From positions 1-5,881 of the forward strand of contig CAMWRK010000140.1 in assembly GCA_947176655.1 (NCBI GenBank): a stretch of DNA of 5,881 nt. The letters are read 5' to 3'. Numbering within the stretch: the first letter of the stretch is position 1; the number at the start of each line of letters is the position of its first letter. This DNA is from an uncultured Prevotellaceae bacterium. Its GTDB lineage: Bacteria; Bacteroidota; Bacteroidia; Bacteroidales; Bacteroidaceae. The position numbers and the translations under genes were made by a program. A model generated the notes under the pieces. That model saw nothing but the letters and a program-made list of their open reading frames with translations, was not told the origin of the DNA and ran no database searches. Positions 1 to 5,881 of this stretch are shown here, in pieces.

Positions 1-44
1 GCATAGGCTCGTGGCGTGTCCTTATGGTTTATTTCCTGCATCAT
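1..44 (-). CDS. Start of an unidentified downstream ORF, cut by the left edge
   Basis: A minus-strand reading frame opens at 44 with two consecutive ATG codons (44-42 and 41-39) and stays open to the window edge. It reads MMQEINHKDTPRAYA, where the last residue is inferred from two bases. Its first ATG overlaps the TGA stop of the YjbR-family gene in an ATGA arrangement, which is typical of translationally coupled neighbours. Fourteen full codons are too few to assign a family, so no function is proposed. The call rests on the stop/start overlap and the shared strand. Chance openness over such a short distance is a real alternative. Confidence 0.35.
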   Translation of the reverse strand, partial: MMQEINHKDTPRAY

Positions 45-406
45 AGCCTTTTCTCCCCGGTATAATATTTTGTTCTTACGGCTTTTGGTAATTTGCTCAG
101 GACAAGTTCGTATGATTCTCTTAACCAGCCATGAAGCTGTTCTTCCTGAAAGCGTCCGTAGTATATATCGCTCCAGTGCTTCTTGTTCCAGTGCCAAGCC
201 GGAGTGATGCCATCGAACAAGGCACGCAATTCCTCGTTGCGTTCCGGTGACAGTTTGATGGCCAGACGCGGTTCGTCTGCTTCAAGAACCAGGCACATGA
301 ATATCTTGCCCTCTATCCTGAATACCACAAAATCTTCCCCAAACGGCATATCTTCGGTTACACCGGGAAAGGTCAGTGTGTATTCTCTGATTTGTTCTAT
401 ATCCAT
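41..406 (-). CDS. MmcQ/YjbR family protein (CyaY-like fold)
   Basis: This 121-residue protein has the hallmarks of the MmcQ/YjbR family: an N-terminal helix with a PG turn (FPGVTEDMPFG, residues 13-23), a strand region with GKIF (33-36), and the signature WNKKHW at 73-78 followed by a C-terminal helical region. Length is normal for the family (about 115-120 residues). Members have a CyaY-like fold and are often described as putative DNA-binding proteins, but a molecular role is not established. The start is the ATG at 406, the only one giving the complete family N-terminus. It lies 58 bp after fucP on the same strand with no obvious terminator between, so read-through is possible. A role in fucose metabolism is not implied by the family, and it may simply be a neighbour. 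Family assignment is firm and function is unknown. Confidence 0.85.
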   Translation of the reverse strand: MDIEQIREYTLTFPGVTEDMPFGEDFVVFRIEGKIFMCLVLEADEPRLAIKLSPERNEELRALFDGITPAWHWNKKHWSDIYYGRFQEEQLHGWLRESYELVLSKLPKAVRTKYYTGEKRL

Positions 407-464
407 ACGAGGTGAAAATTCTTATTTGTCAATGTGATTCTGTGTACATGAGAGTAGGGTGGTG

Positions 465-1754
465 TCATGCCTTTGCCTTGCGGTAGGAGCGTATACCGTA
501 GACGGTAATAATGACGAAGCATACAAACGGCAAGGCAAACGAGACGTTGACGGCAGGATGGCCGGCAACTGTCACCATGTCTATGACCAGCCCCTGCAAT
601 GGCGGCATGACTGCTCCTCCGACTATGGCCATGACAAGAAATGCGGCTCCGAGAGAGGTGTCGCGGCTTTCAACATTCTCAAGGGCTATGCCGTATATGG
701 TTGGGAACATCAAGGACATGAAGGCTGAAATGCCTACCAGGCAATACAGTCCGTTGAGACCGACAATAAGTATGGCTCCGAGCGTGCACACCATCGCTCC
801 GGTGCCGAAAACGGCAAGCAAGGTGCGTGAATTGACATATTTCATAAGGAATGTGCTTATGAAGCGGCTGCAAAGGAACATGGCCATGGCACAGATGTTG
901 TAGTTCTGCGCCGTGGCTTTGTTTATACCCAGGTTGTCGGCATACTGTATGATGAATGTCCACACCATAATCTGTGCCGCGACATAGAACACCTGTGCTA
1001 ACACGCCCTCGCGATAAACGCTGTTGTGCCACAGACGTCCAAGCGTGTTGACAGCGGAGTCCTGAGCCTCGGCAGCCGCGGTCTGCGGCATTTTCTTTAT
1101 GGCAATGGTGACAAACATGGCCAGAACAACAAGGCCGAGCACTACATAAGGATTGCGTATGATGGCAAGGTCATGGAGACGGATGCCGGCTTTCTCGCTC
1201 TCGTCCAGTGAATAGAACAGTATCTCTCCGGCGGCATTGCGTCTGTCCGACCATAACGACGGCAGTACAATCAGTGATGCCACGGCCATGCCGGAGAGCG
1301 AACCCATGGGGTTGAATGCCTGGGCAAGATTAAGACGGCGTGTGGATGTCTCTTTTGACCCAAGGGATAGGATAAACGGATTTGCCGTTGTCTCCAGGAA
1401 AGCCAGTCCGAATGTAAGGATGTAGAGGGAGAGGCAGAAGAAAAGGAAATTCTGCATGGAGGCAGCCGGAATGAACAGGAAGGCACCGATGGCGTACAAT
1501 CCCAATCCCATGAGAATACCGCTCTTATAGCTGAACCTGCGTATGAAGAGCGCGGCGGGAACGGCCATTGTGGCGTAACCGCCATAGAAAGCGCACTGCA
1601 CCCATGATGCTTCGAAAGCTGACAGTTCCATCACGGTCTGGAATGCCGCCACCATGGGATTGGTGATGTCGTTGGCAAAGCCCCACAGTGCGAAAAGGGA
1701 TGTTATGAGAATGAAGGTGAAAAGATACTTTTTCTCTACGAGTTTTGCTTGCAT
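465..1754 (-). CDS. fucP: L-fucose:H+ symporter (MFS, FucP family)
   Basis: Inner-membrane sugar/proton symporter that brings L-fucose into the cell. The 429-residue product has about 12 hydrophobic segments in a 6+6 arrangement, with a polar central loop near residues 222-248, and is close in length to E. coli FucP (438). FucP-family motifs are visible: LWGFANDITNP in TM1 (24-34), FLETTANPF in TM4 (119-127) with Glu121 matching E. coli Glu135, and RLNLAQAFNPMG (140-151) with Gln145 and Asn148 matching the sugar-site residues Gln159 and Asn162. An oddity is that the E. coli Asp46 position is Asn32, while the Asn43 position is Asp29 (see findings). I chose the ATG at 1754; an in-frame TTG at 1766 would add four residues. 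There is no Shine-Dalgarno sequence, as is usual in Bacteroidetes. It begins 30 bp after the mutarotase gene, in the same operon. Substrate is inferred from family and neighbours. Confidence 0.95.
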   Translation of the reverse strand: MQAKLVEKKYLFTFILITSLFALWGFANDITNPMVAAFQTVMELSAFEASWVQCAFYGGYATMAVPAALFIRRFSYKSGILMGLGLYAIGAFLFIPAASMQNFLFFCLSLYILTFGLAFLETTANPFILSLGSKETSTRRLNLAQAFNPMGSLSGMAVASLIVLPSLWSDRRNAAGEILFYSLDESEKAGIRLHDLAIIRNPYVVLGLVVLAMFVTIAIKKMPQTAAAEAQDSAVNTLGRLWHNSVYREGVLAQVFYVAAQIMVWTFIIQYADNLGINKATAQNYNICAMAMFLCSRFISTFLMKYVNSRTLLAVFGTGAMVCTLGAILIVGLNGLYCLVGISAFMSLMFPTIYGIALENVESRDTSLGAAFLVMAIVGGAVMPPLQGLVIDMVTVAGHPAVNVSFALPFVCFVIITVYGIRSYRKAKA

Positions 1755-1784
1755 GGTGTGATTCAAGGTTGTTTGGGTTATTGA

Positions 1785-2171
1785 TCAGTACAGATGGAAC
1801 ATGCGCTCCATGGGTTGCCATTTCTCTGCCGATGACATTCCGGACTTCACCAGCTGGAACTCGGACATGTAGTCCTCCCATTCGTCCTGACGCGGGAGTG
1901 TCGACAGGCGCGTCATGGCTGTATCCCAGTCAAAGTCAAGTGGTGTCTCGACAATCATGAAAAGGCGTGTGCCGAGAATGTATATTTCCATCTCCAGTAT
2001 GCCCACCTCGCGTATTCCTTCGAGTATTTCAGGCCAGACGTGTTCACGGCTGTGTCGCCTGCGGTATTCGGCAATGAGTTCCGGGTTGTCACGAAGATCC
2101 AGTGTCTGGCAATAGCGTTTCACTGGCCCGCTGTATTGCTGCACGCGATAACCGTTCTTGGTATCTTCCAT
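1785..2171 (-). CDS. L-rhamnose mutarotase (RhaM/DUF718) family protein, probable L-fucose mutarotase
   Basis: A 128-residue cytoplasmic protein of the RhaM family, which interconverts the alpha and beta anomers of 6-deoxy sugars. The core aligns with E. coli RhaM (104 residues): EYRRRH (35-40) supplies Tyr36 and His40, equivalent to Tyr18 and catalytic His22; WPE at 46-48; EIYILG (62-67) supplies Tyr64, matching Tyr41; EWEDYM (97-102) replaces the RhaM WWKYM stretch; and MERMFHL closes the domain. An N-terminal extension of about 18 residues precedes the core. The start is the ATG at 2171. The frame is open further upstream to about 2423, but that part lies inside fucK and is not family-like. 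The gene sits 23 bp after fucK and 30 bp before fucP, the place of the small ORF called fucX in the B. thetaiotaomicron fucose operon, as I recall it. Family is firm; fucose as substrate is inferred from context. Confidence 0.9.
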   Translation of the reverse strand: MEDTKNGYRVQQYSGPVKRYCQTLDLRDNPELIAEYRRRHSREHVWPEILEGIREVGILEMEIYILGTRLFMIVETPLDFDWDTAMTRLSTLPRQDEWEDYMSEFQLVKSGMSSAEKWQPMERMFHLY

Positions 2172-2187
2172 AGGATATGTATTTCTG

Positions 2188-2201
2188 TTATTGGTTATTG
2201 G
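2188..2201. repeat. 7-bp tandem duplication at the fucK stop codon
   Basis: The unit TTATTGG occurs twice in direct succession on the plus strand (2188-2194 and 2195-2201), followed by a partial third copy (TTG). On the coding strand the unit reads CCAATAA, so the duplication spans the last fucK codons and the stop (2195-2197) and runs into the 23-bp gap before the mutarotase gene. It is most simply a replication-slippage event that set the end of the reading frame. No regulatory role is evident. Confidence 0.6.
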
Positions 2202-3622
2202 TTGATGTTTGTCGGATTGAACACTTTGGGGGTGACGCTGCGCCGCACTATCTCGCGCAATTCCGTCAGGCCGGACACTTCGCCGGCAGCCATGGCCTGT
2301 ACCAGAATGTTGCCCATTGCCGTGGCCTCGACAGGGCCGGCAAGGACGGGAACACCCAAGGCATCGGCAGTGAACTGGTTGAGCAGATCGTTCTGAGAGC
2401 CGCCGCCTATGATATGGAGGCATTGCAGAGGTTCGGGCAGCAGGTCATTGACACCTCCGATAGCCTCACGATACTTATGAGCCAGGGACTGGAACAGGCA
2501 GCGGGTGAACTCTGCCTTTGTCTGCGGAACCTGCTGGCCGCTCTCCGTACAGTAGTCGCAGATGGCCTTTTCCATGGATGGAGGGTTCATGAATGCAGCA
2601 TCGGCAACAGGTATGATACTGGATATGCGTGCCTCGGCAGCAGCCGGGTGCAGTCGGGCAAATGTCTGCTCTTCACCGCGTTCCTTCCATTCGGCCATTA
2701 GACGCTGCATAATCCATAGTCCGGTGATGTTCTGCAGGAAACGTATTCTGCCGCCAACACCGCCTTCGTTGGTGAACTCGGCCACACGCGCCTCTTCCGT
2801 AAGTATGGGTTCGGAGAGTTCCACTCCGAGCAGAGACCATGTGCCGGAACTGAGAAAAGCGACAGGGCCAGCATTTTCACTTGCCGGCACGGCTGCCACG
2901 GCAGAGGCCGTGTCGTGCGAGCCTACGGCAATGACGTTGATTTTTCCAAGCCCGGTCTCCTTGGCTATGTCCTCGCGCAACTGACCGCGGACGCTGCCAG
3001 GCATGATAATCTCGCCGAAGATGTGTTCTGGAAGTCCAAGGGCGCGTATGGTCTCCCAGGACCAGTCCCTGCGTCTGGCATCGAGCAGTTCCGAGGTGGA
3101 AGCTATACAATACTCATTGGCAGCATTGCCGGTAAGAAAATAGCTGAACAGGTCCGGCATGAACAGCAGCCTGTCGGCTGCGGCCAGTTGTGCGCTGCCT
3201 CTGATGCTCATCAGCTGAGCCAGTGTGTTTATTTCCATTACCTGTATGCCAGTGGCGGCATAGTGTTCGGCTGGACTGACAGTTTTGAAGAGCGTATCTG
3301 TCATGCCTGCCGTGCGTGCATCGCGATAGCACACGGGATTGCCGAGAAGCTGTCCGTCGCGGTCTATCAGGCCGAAATCCACGCCCCAGGTGTCAACACC
3401 TATACTTTCCACATCCAGCCCTTGGACGGCTGCCAGTTTCAGTCCCGTCTTCATTTCTTCGAACAGGGCGGGGAAATCCCAATGGATATGGTCTCCGAGA
3501 CGTATCTGGCGATTGCCGAAACGATGTATCTCCTCCATTTTCAGCCGGCCATCCTCCAGCCATCCGGCGATGACACGCCCACTGCCGCCGCCGAAATCTG
3601 CAGCAAGATATACTTTGCGCAT
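2195..3622 (-). CDS. fucK: L-fuculokinase (FGGY family, rhamnulokinase/RhaB type)
   Basis: ATP-dependent kinase expected to convert L-fuculose to L-fuculose-1-phosphate in the cytoplasm. The 475-residue protein has the two-domain FGGY layout. N-terminal ADFGGGSGR (8-16) is the first phosphate-binding loop; DTWGVDFGLID (77-87) and YRDART (99-104) are sugar-domain motifs; SHDTASA (235-241) carries Asp237, the expected catalytic base; SSGTWSLLG (258-266) is the second phosphate loop; GGGSQNDLLNQ (406-416) and GPVEATAMGN (429-438) form the adenine-side FGGY region. Overall it resembles E. coli RhaB (489 residues) much more than E. coli FucK, so by sequence alone it would be called rhamnulokinase. 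The flanking fucI, fucA and fucP point to fuculose. The start is the ATG at 3622, 28 bp after fucA, and places the phosphate loop at the expected distance. The stop overlaps a 7-bp tandem duplication. Confidence 0.92.
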   Translation of the reverse strand: MRKVYLAADFGGGSGRVIAGWLEDGRLKMEEIHRFGNRQIRLGDHIHWDFPALFEEMKTGLKLAAVQGLDVESIGVDTWGVDFGLIDRDGQLLGNPVCYRDARTAGMTDTLFKTVSPAEHYAATGIQVMEINTLAQLMSIRGSAQLAAADRLLFMPDLFSYFLTGNAANEYCIASTSELLDARRRDWSWETIRALGLPEHIFGEIIMPGSVRGQLREDIAKETGLGKINVIAVGSHDTASAVAAVPASENAGPVAFLSSGTWSLLGVELSEPILTEEARVAEFTNEGGVGGRIRFLQNITGLWIMQRLMAEWKERGEEQTFARLHPAAAEARISSIIPVADAAFMNPPSMEKAICDYCTESGQQVPQTKAEFTRCLFQSLAHKYREAIGGVNDLLPEPLQCLHIIGGGSQNDLLNQFTADALGVPVLAGPVEATAMGNILVQAMAAGEVSGLTELREIVRRSVTPKVFNPTNINQ

Positions 3623-3650
3623 GTGCTTTGTGCGTTAAAGATTGGTTTTC

Positions 3651-4298
3651 TTATTTCTTGAGCGGCGTTTTCTTGCCAAGGACATAGATGTCCAGATCCT
3701 CTATTTCCTGAGGTGTCAGCACCGAGTAGTCGCCGCCGCTCTGTATGATGATGCGGCATGCCATCTCAAAGAACATGGCACGCTCGAATGCCTGGTCGAA
3801 GTCCTTTCCGCATACAACCTGTCCGTGGTTGGTCAGCAGTATGGAATTGTGTCCGCGCATGGCTTCGATAACGGCCTTGGCCAGTTCTGGAGAGCCGGGA
3901 CGCAGATAGGGGATGACCGGTATCTCGCGTCCGACATGGCATGGCACTTCTGCCGTGACATTGAAGTTCTCAGGCTTCTTCGTCATGCACGAAACGGATG
4001 TGGCATAGGGTGACTGGAAGTGCAGCACGACATTCACGTCCGGACGCTCTCGGAGTACGCCCAAATGGAAACCGCTCTCCATAGACGGCTTCACGCCATT
4101 GAGAACCTCTCCCGTGGCTACGAGGCATCTCGCAACCTTCTCCTTCTGCAATGTCGGAACCCATGAGCCTGTGCCGGAGACAAGAGCTTCGTCACCGATA
4201 CGCCATGATATGTTTCCGCTGCTGCATACTGTCAGACCGGCATCGCCGACACGGTGTGCCTGCTTTATGAATTCTTCTATGTGTAAGTCGGTAATCAT
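3651..4298 (-). CDS. fucA: L-fuculose-1-phosphate aldolase (class II aldolase/adducin family)
   Basis: Cytoplasmic class II aldolase expected to cleave L-fuculose-1-phosphate to dihydroxyacetone phosphate and L-lactaldehyde. The 215-residue length equals that of E. coli FucA. Family landmarks are CSSGNIS (25-31, phosphate-binding loop region), SGTGSWVP (41-48), PSMES (71-75) with Glu74 matching catalytic Glu73, LHFQS (92-96) with His93 matching zinc ligand His92, and TNHG (156-159) with His158 matching zinc ligand His155. The second zinc histidine of E. coli FucA (His94, in an HNH motif) is Gln95 here, which is a notable deviation. The start is the ATG at 4298, giving the standard N-terminus with no Shine-Dalgarno sequence. 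It follows fucI after 103 bp containing an inverted repeat, and precedes fucK by 28 bp. Other pentulose-phosphate aldolases or epimerases share the fold, but the operon favours FucA. Confidence 0.93.
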   Translation of the reverse strand: MITDLHIEEFIKQAHRVGDAGLTVCSSGNISWRIGDEALVSGTGSWVPTLQKEKVARCLVATGEVLNGVKPSMESGFHLGVLRERPDVNVVLHFQSPYATSVSCMTKKPENFNVTAEVPCHVGREIPVIPYLRPGSPELAKAVIEAMRGHNSILLTNHGQVVCGKDFDQAFERAMFFEMACRIIIQSGGDYSVLTPQEIEDLDIYVLGKKTPLKK

Positions 4299-4329
4299 AT
4301 TCTGTAACGATATTAAAGTAAAGACTTAA

Positions 4330-4391
4330 AATGAGGGGCTAAAAGGTTTGCTGCCTTGATGTTACTTCGTATTGCCTTTCTGCCCCTCATT
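4330..4391 (-). other. Inverted repeat (hairpin) in the fucI-fucA spacer
   Basis: The 10-base arms 4330-4339 and 4382-4391 are perfectly complementary; the core is ATGAGGGGC against GCCCCTCAT. After a 2-base mismatch, a further five pairs (AAAGG at 4342-4346 with CCTTT at 4375-4379) extend the stem, leaving a 28-base loop (4347-4374). In the minus-strand transcript the stem begins 10 bases after the fucI stop and ends 31 bases before the fucA start. Only about four U residues follow the 3' arm, so it is a poor match to an intrinsic terminator. A role in attenuation, or in protecting the fucI message from 3' decay, is more plausible but is inference. Confidence 0.65.
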
Positions 4392-4401
4392 GTATCATTC
4401 C

Positions 4402-5881
4402 TTATTTGTATATTGGCCCGTAGGTCTGACAAGCCCTGTAATCGGCACCCTCCTTGTCCATTCCGAATGCGTTCCATGCTGCCGGACGGAAAATGTCCTC
4501 TTCAGGCACATTGTGCATACATACCGGGATGCGGAGCATGGATGCCAGTGTTATCAGGTCGGCACCGATGTGGCCATAGCTGATGGCACCGTGGTTGGCC
4601 CCCCAGTTGTTCATGACGGAATATACATCCTTGAACGGAGCCTTGGTAGGATCGAGACGCGGCACAAACCATGTCGTTGGCCATGTCGGGTCTGTACGCT
4701 TGTTCAGCACGTCGTGTATTTCAGGATCGACATCGGCTGTCCATCCCTCGGCAATCTGCAACACAGGACCAAGTCCCTTGATGATGTTCAGGCGCGACAT
4801 CGTGACCGGCATGCCCCCCTTGGACAGGAAGTGGGAGGAGAAACCGCCGCCACGGAAATAGTCGCGGTCGGCAGGCATCCAGCTGGTGTTCTTGAGACAC
4901 GCCTCGGCATCGGCTTCCGTCATTTCCCATGCGGGTTTCATGCAGGCCTTGCCTGTCGCATCGGTACTGGCACCTGTTGCGTCGAGAGTTGTTGCACCGG
5001 AGTTGATGAGGTGAATCATGCCTTGCGAGGCCAGACCAGTCAGTTCCTTGCCGGTAACACGTTTTACAGCCTCGGGGCTCCAGTAGGTACGCACGTCGGA
5101 GAACATCTGTCCGCAGCCTGTCAGCAACTTGCCAAACAGCATTGCCACGGCATTGCAGGAGTCGTTTTCAGTTGCCAGCACGTAGGCCTCGCGTATGCCG
5201 TTCCAGTCGAAAGTGCTGCACAGCAGAGCCTCTGTGAAATCACCGTTCGGCTTCCAGTCTGTCCATTGACGCTGACCTTGGAAACCTGCCACGAGGGCAT
5301 TATGTCCTATGGCCTCTTCCAGGAAGCCCATCTTCCTGAGGTTGGGATTGCCGAGCATCAGGTCGCGTACGATGAGTGTCATCTTGACGACGAACTCCCA
5401 ATCGGCGTCCTTTGCTGCACGGTCTTTCTGTTTCTCCGGGCGGTTCTTGTCCCATCCCTCGTTGACTTTGCAGTATTTTTCCGTCCAGGCCATGGCTTTC
5501 TCGTATTCCTCATGGTCGTAGATACCCTCATCCATGCGGCGGAGTATCTCAGTCTCGTCCACGCTCTCGTTGCGCATACCCAAGTATTCCTGGAAGAAGT
5601 TCTGGTCAACGATGCTGCCGGCAATGCCCATGCACTGACTGCCGACAGAGAGATAGCTCTCGCCGCGCATTGTGGCCACGGCAATGGCTGCGCGTGCCCA
5701 GCGCAATATCTTTTCGGCAACATCCGACGGTATGGTATTGTCGGTCAGATCCTGCACGTCGTGACCATAGATGCCGAATGCTGGCAAGCCCTTCTGGGCA
5801 TGACCGGCCAGAACGGCAGCCAGATATACGGCTCCAGGACGTTCTGTGCCGTTGAATCCCCAGACAGCCTTGGGCCAGTGT
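4402..5881 (-). CDS. fucI: L-fucose isomerase, partial (N-terminal part beyond the right edge)
   Basis: Cytoplasmic ketol isomerase converting L-fucose to L-fuculose, with Mn2+ as cofactor in E. coli. The 492 visible residues run unbroken to the TAA at 4404-4402; about 99 N-terminal residues are missing relative to E. coli FucI (591). No start codon is in view: the in-frame TTG at 5787 is an internal Leu within GLPAFGIYGHD. Near-identical family blocks include WGFNGTERPGAVYLA (visible 7-21), AGFQGQR (198-204), ATENDS (236-241), DVRTYWSPEA (262-271), EYFRGGG-type DYFRGGG (340-346), KGLGPVLQIAEGW (368-380), NWGANHG (425-431) and PVCMHN (452-457). The three metal ligands of E. coli FucI are all present: Glu337 (visible 238, codon 5167-5169), Asp361 (visible 262, 5095-5097) and His528 (visible 430, 4591-4593). 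It is the first gene in view of the operon. Apart from truncation at the edge, the gene looks intact. Confidence 0.97.
   Translation of the reverse strand, partial: HWPKAVWGFNGTERPGAVYLAAVLAGHAQKGLPAFGIYGHDVQDLTDNTIPSDVAEKILRWARAAIAVATMRGESYLSVGSQCMGIAGSIVDQNFFQEYLGMRNESVDETEILRRMDEGIYDHEEYEKAMAWTEKYCKVNEGWDKNRPEKQKDRAAKDADWEFVVKMTLIVRDLMLGNPNLRKMGFLEEAIGHNALVAGFQGQRQWTDWKPNGDFTEALLCSTFDWNGIREAYVLATENDSCNAVAMLFGKLLTGCGQMFSDVRTYWSPEAVKRVTGKELTGLASQGMIHLINSGATTLDATGASTDATGKACMKPAWEMTEADAEACLKNTSWMPADRDYFRGGGFSSHFLSKGGMPVTMSRLNIIKGLGPVLQIAEGWTADVDPEIHDVLNKRTDPTWPTTWFVPRLDPTKAPFKDVYSVMNNWGANHGAISYGHIGADLITLASMLRIPVCMHNVPEEDIFRPAAWNAFGMDKEGADYRACQTYGPIYK

Noticed and set aside
1755..1766. TTG at 1766 as the fucP start
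   Set aside because: An ATG four codons later is available and gives a normal FucP N-terminus. TTG is possible but less likely.
2172..2423. Upstream extension of the mutarotase frame (84 additional codons)
   Set aside because: It overlaps the fucK C-terminal coding region in another frame, has an Arg/His/Pro/Cys-rich shadow composition, and the ATG at 2171 gives a family-like N-terminus just after the fucK stop.
2177..2701. Plus-strand open frame opposite the 3' part of fucK
   Set aside because: It is antisense to conserved FGGY motifs and has no recognisable protein features; it is a shadow of fucK.
2915..3661. Long plus-strand open frame (248 codons) opposite fucK
   Set aside because: It lies entirely antisense to a clear kinase gene and its translation resembles no family. 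Such frames are common opposite genes with G/C-rich third codon positions.
4330..4391. The spacer hairpin as an intrinsic terminator ending the operon
   Set aside because: The loop is 28 bases and the following U-run is only about four, and the next gene is the next pathway step on the same strand.
4299..4401. Bacteroides-type promoter (-33 TTTG, -7 TAnnTTTG) before fucA
   Set aside because: The closest match on the minus strand, TACTTTAA, fits only part of the -7 element, and there is no matching -33 element.
5785..5787. TTG at 5787 as the fucI start
   Set aside because: Upstream codons to the window edge continue the conserved FucI sequence (GTERPGAVYLA), so this is an internal Leu.

Overview
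This window looks like a chromosomal segment from a Bacteroidales bacterium (Bacteroides/Prevotella relatives). The protein sequences resemble the Bacteroides versions of each family, the start codons lack Shine-Dalgarno sequences, and the gene order fucI-fucA-fucK-small ORF-fucP matches, as I recall it, the Bacteroides thetaiotaomicron fucose operon (often written fucRIAKXP). The species cannot be fixed from the sequence. Codon choice is richer in G+C than I would expect for B. thetaiotaomicron itself.

All genes lie on the minus strand, so transcription runs from right to left. In transcription order they are: L-fucose isomerase (fucI, 5' end beyond the right edge); a 103-bp spacer with a strong inverted repeat; L-fuculose-1-phosphate aldolase (fucA); an FGGY-family kinase of rhamnulokinase type, almost certainly acting as L-fuculokinase (fucK); a small RhaM/DUF718-family mutarotase; the L-fucose:H+ symporter (fucP); an MmcQ/YjbR-family protein; and the first codons of another ORF leaving the left edge.

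Together the genes encode a pathway. FucP imports L-fucose, the mutarotase interconverts its anomers, FucI makes L-fuculose, FucK phosphorylates it, and FucA cleaves L-fuculose-1-phosphate to dihydroxyacetone phosphate and L-lactaldehyde. The gaps between fucA, fucK, the mutarotase gene and fucP are 23-30 bp, which suggests one transcript. The main promoter and any fucR-type regulator would lie to the right, outside the window. No stretch longer than about 100 bp lacks a gene.

This is a recognisable catabolic operon, not an unknown system. The points worth a second look are at residue level: a substituted zinc-ligand position in FucA, a relocated acidic residue in FucP, rhamnose-type mutarotase and kinase modules inside a fucose operon, and a hairpin between fucI and fucA. 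I saw no mobile element, CRISPR array, tRNA or rRNA.
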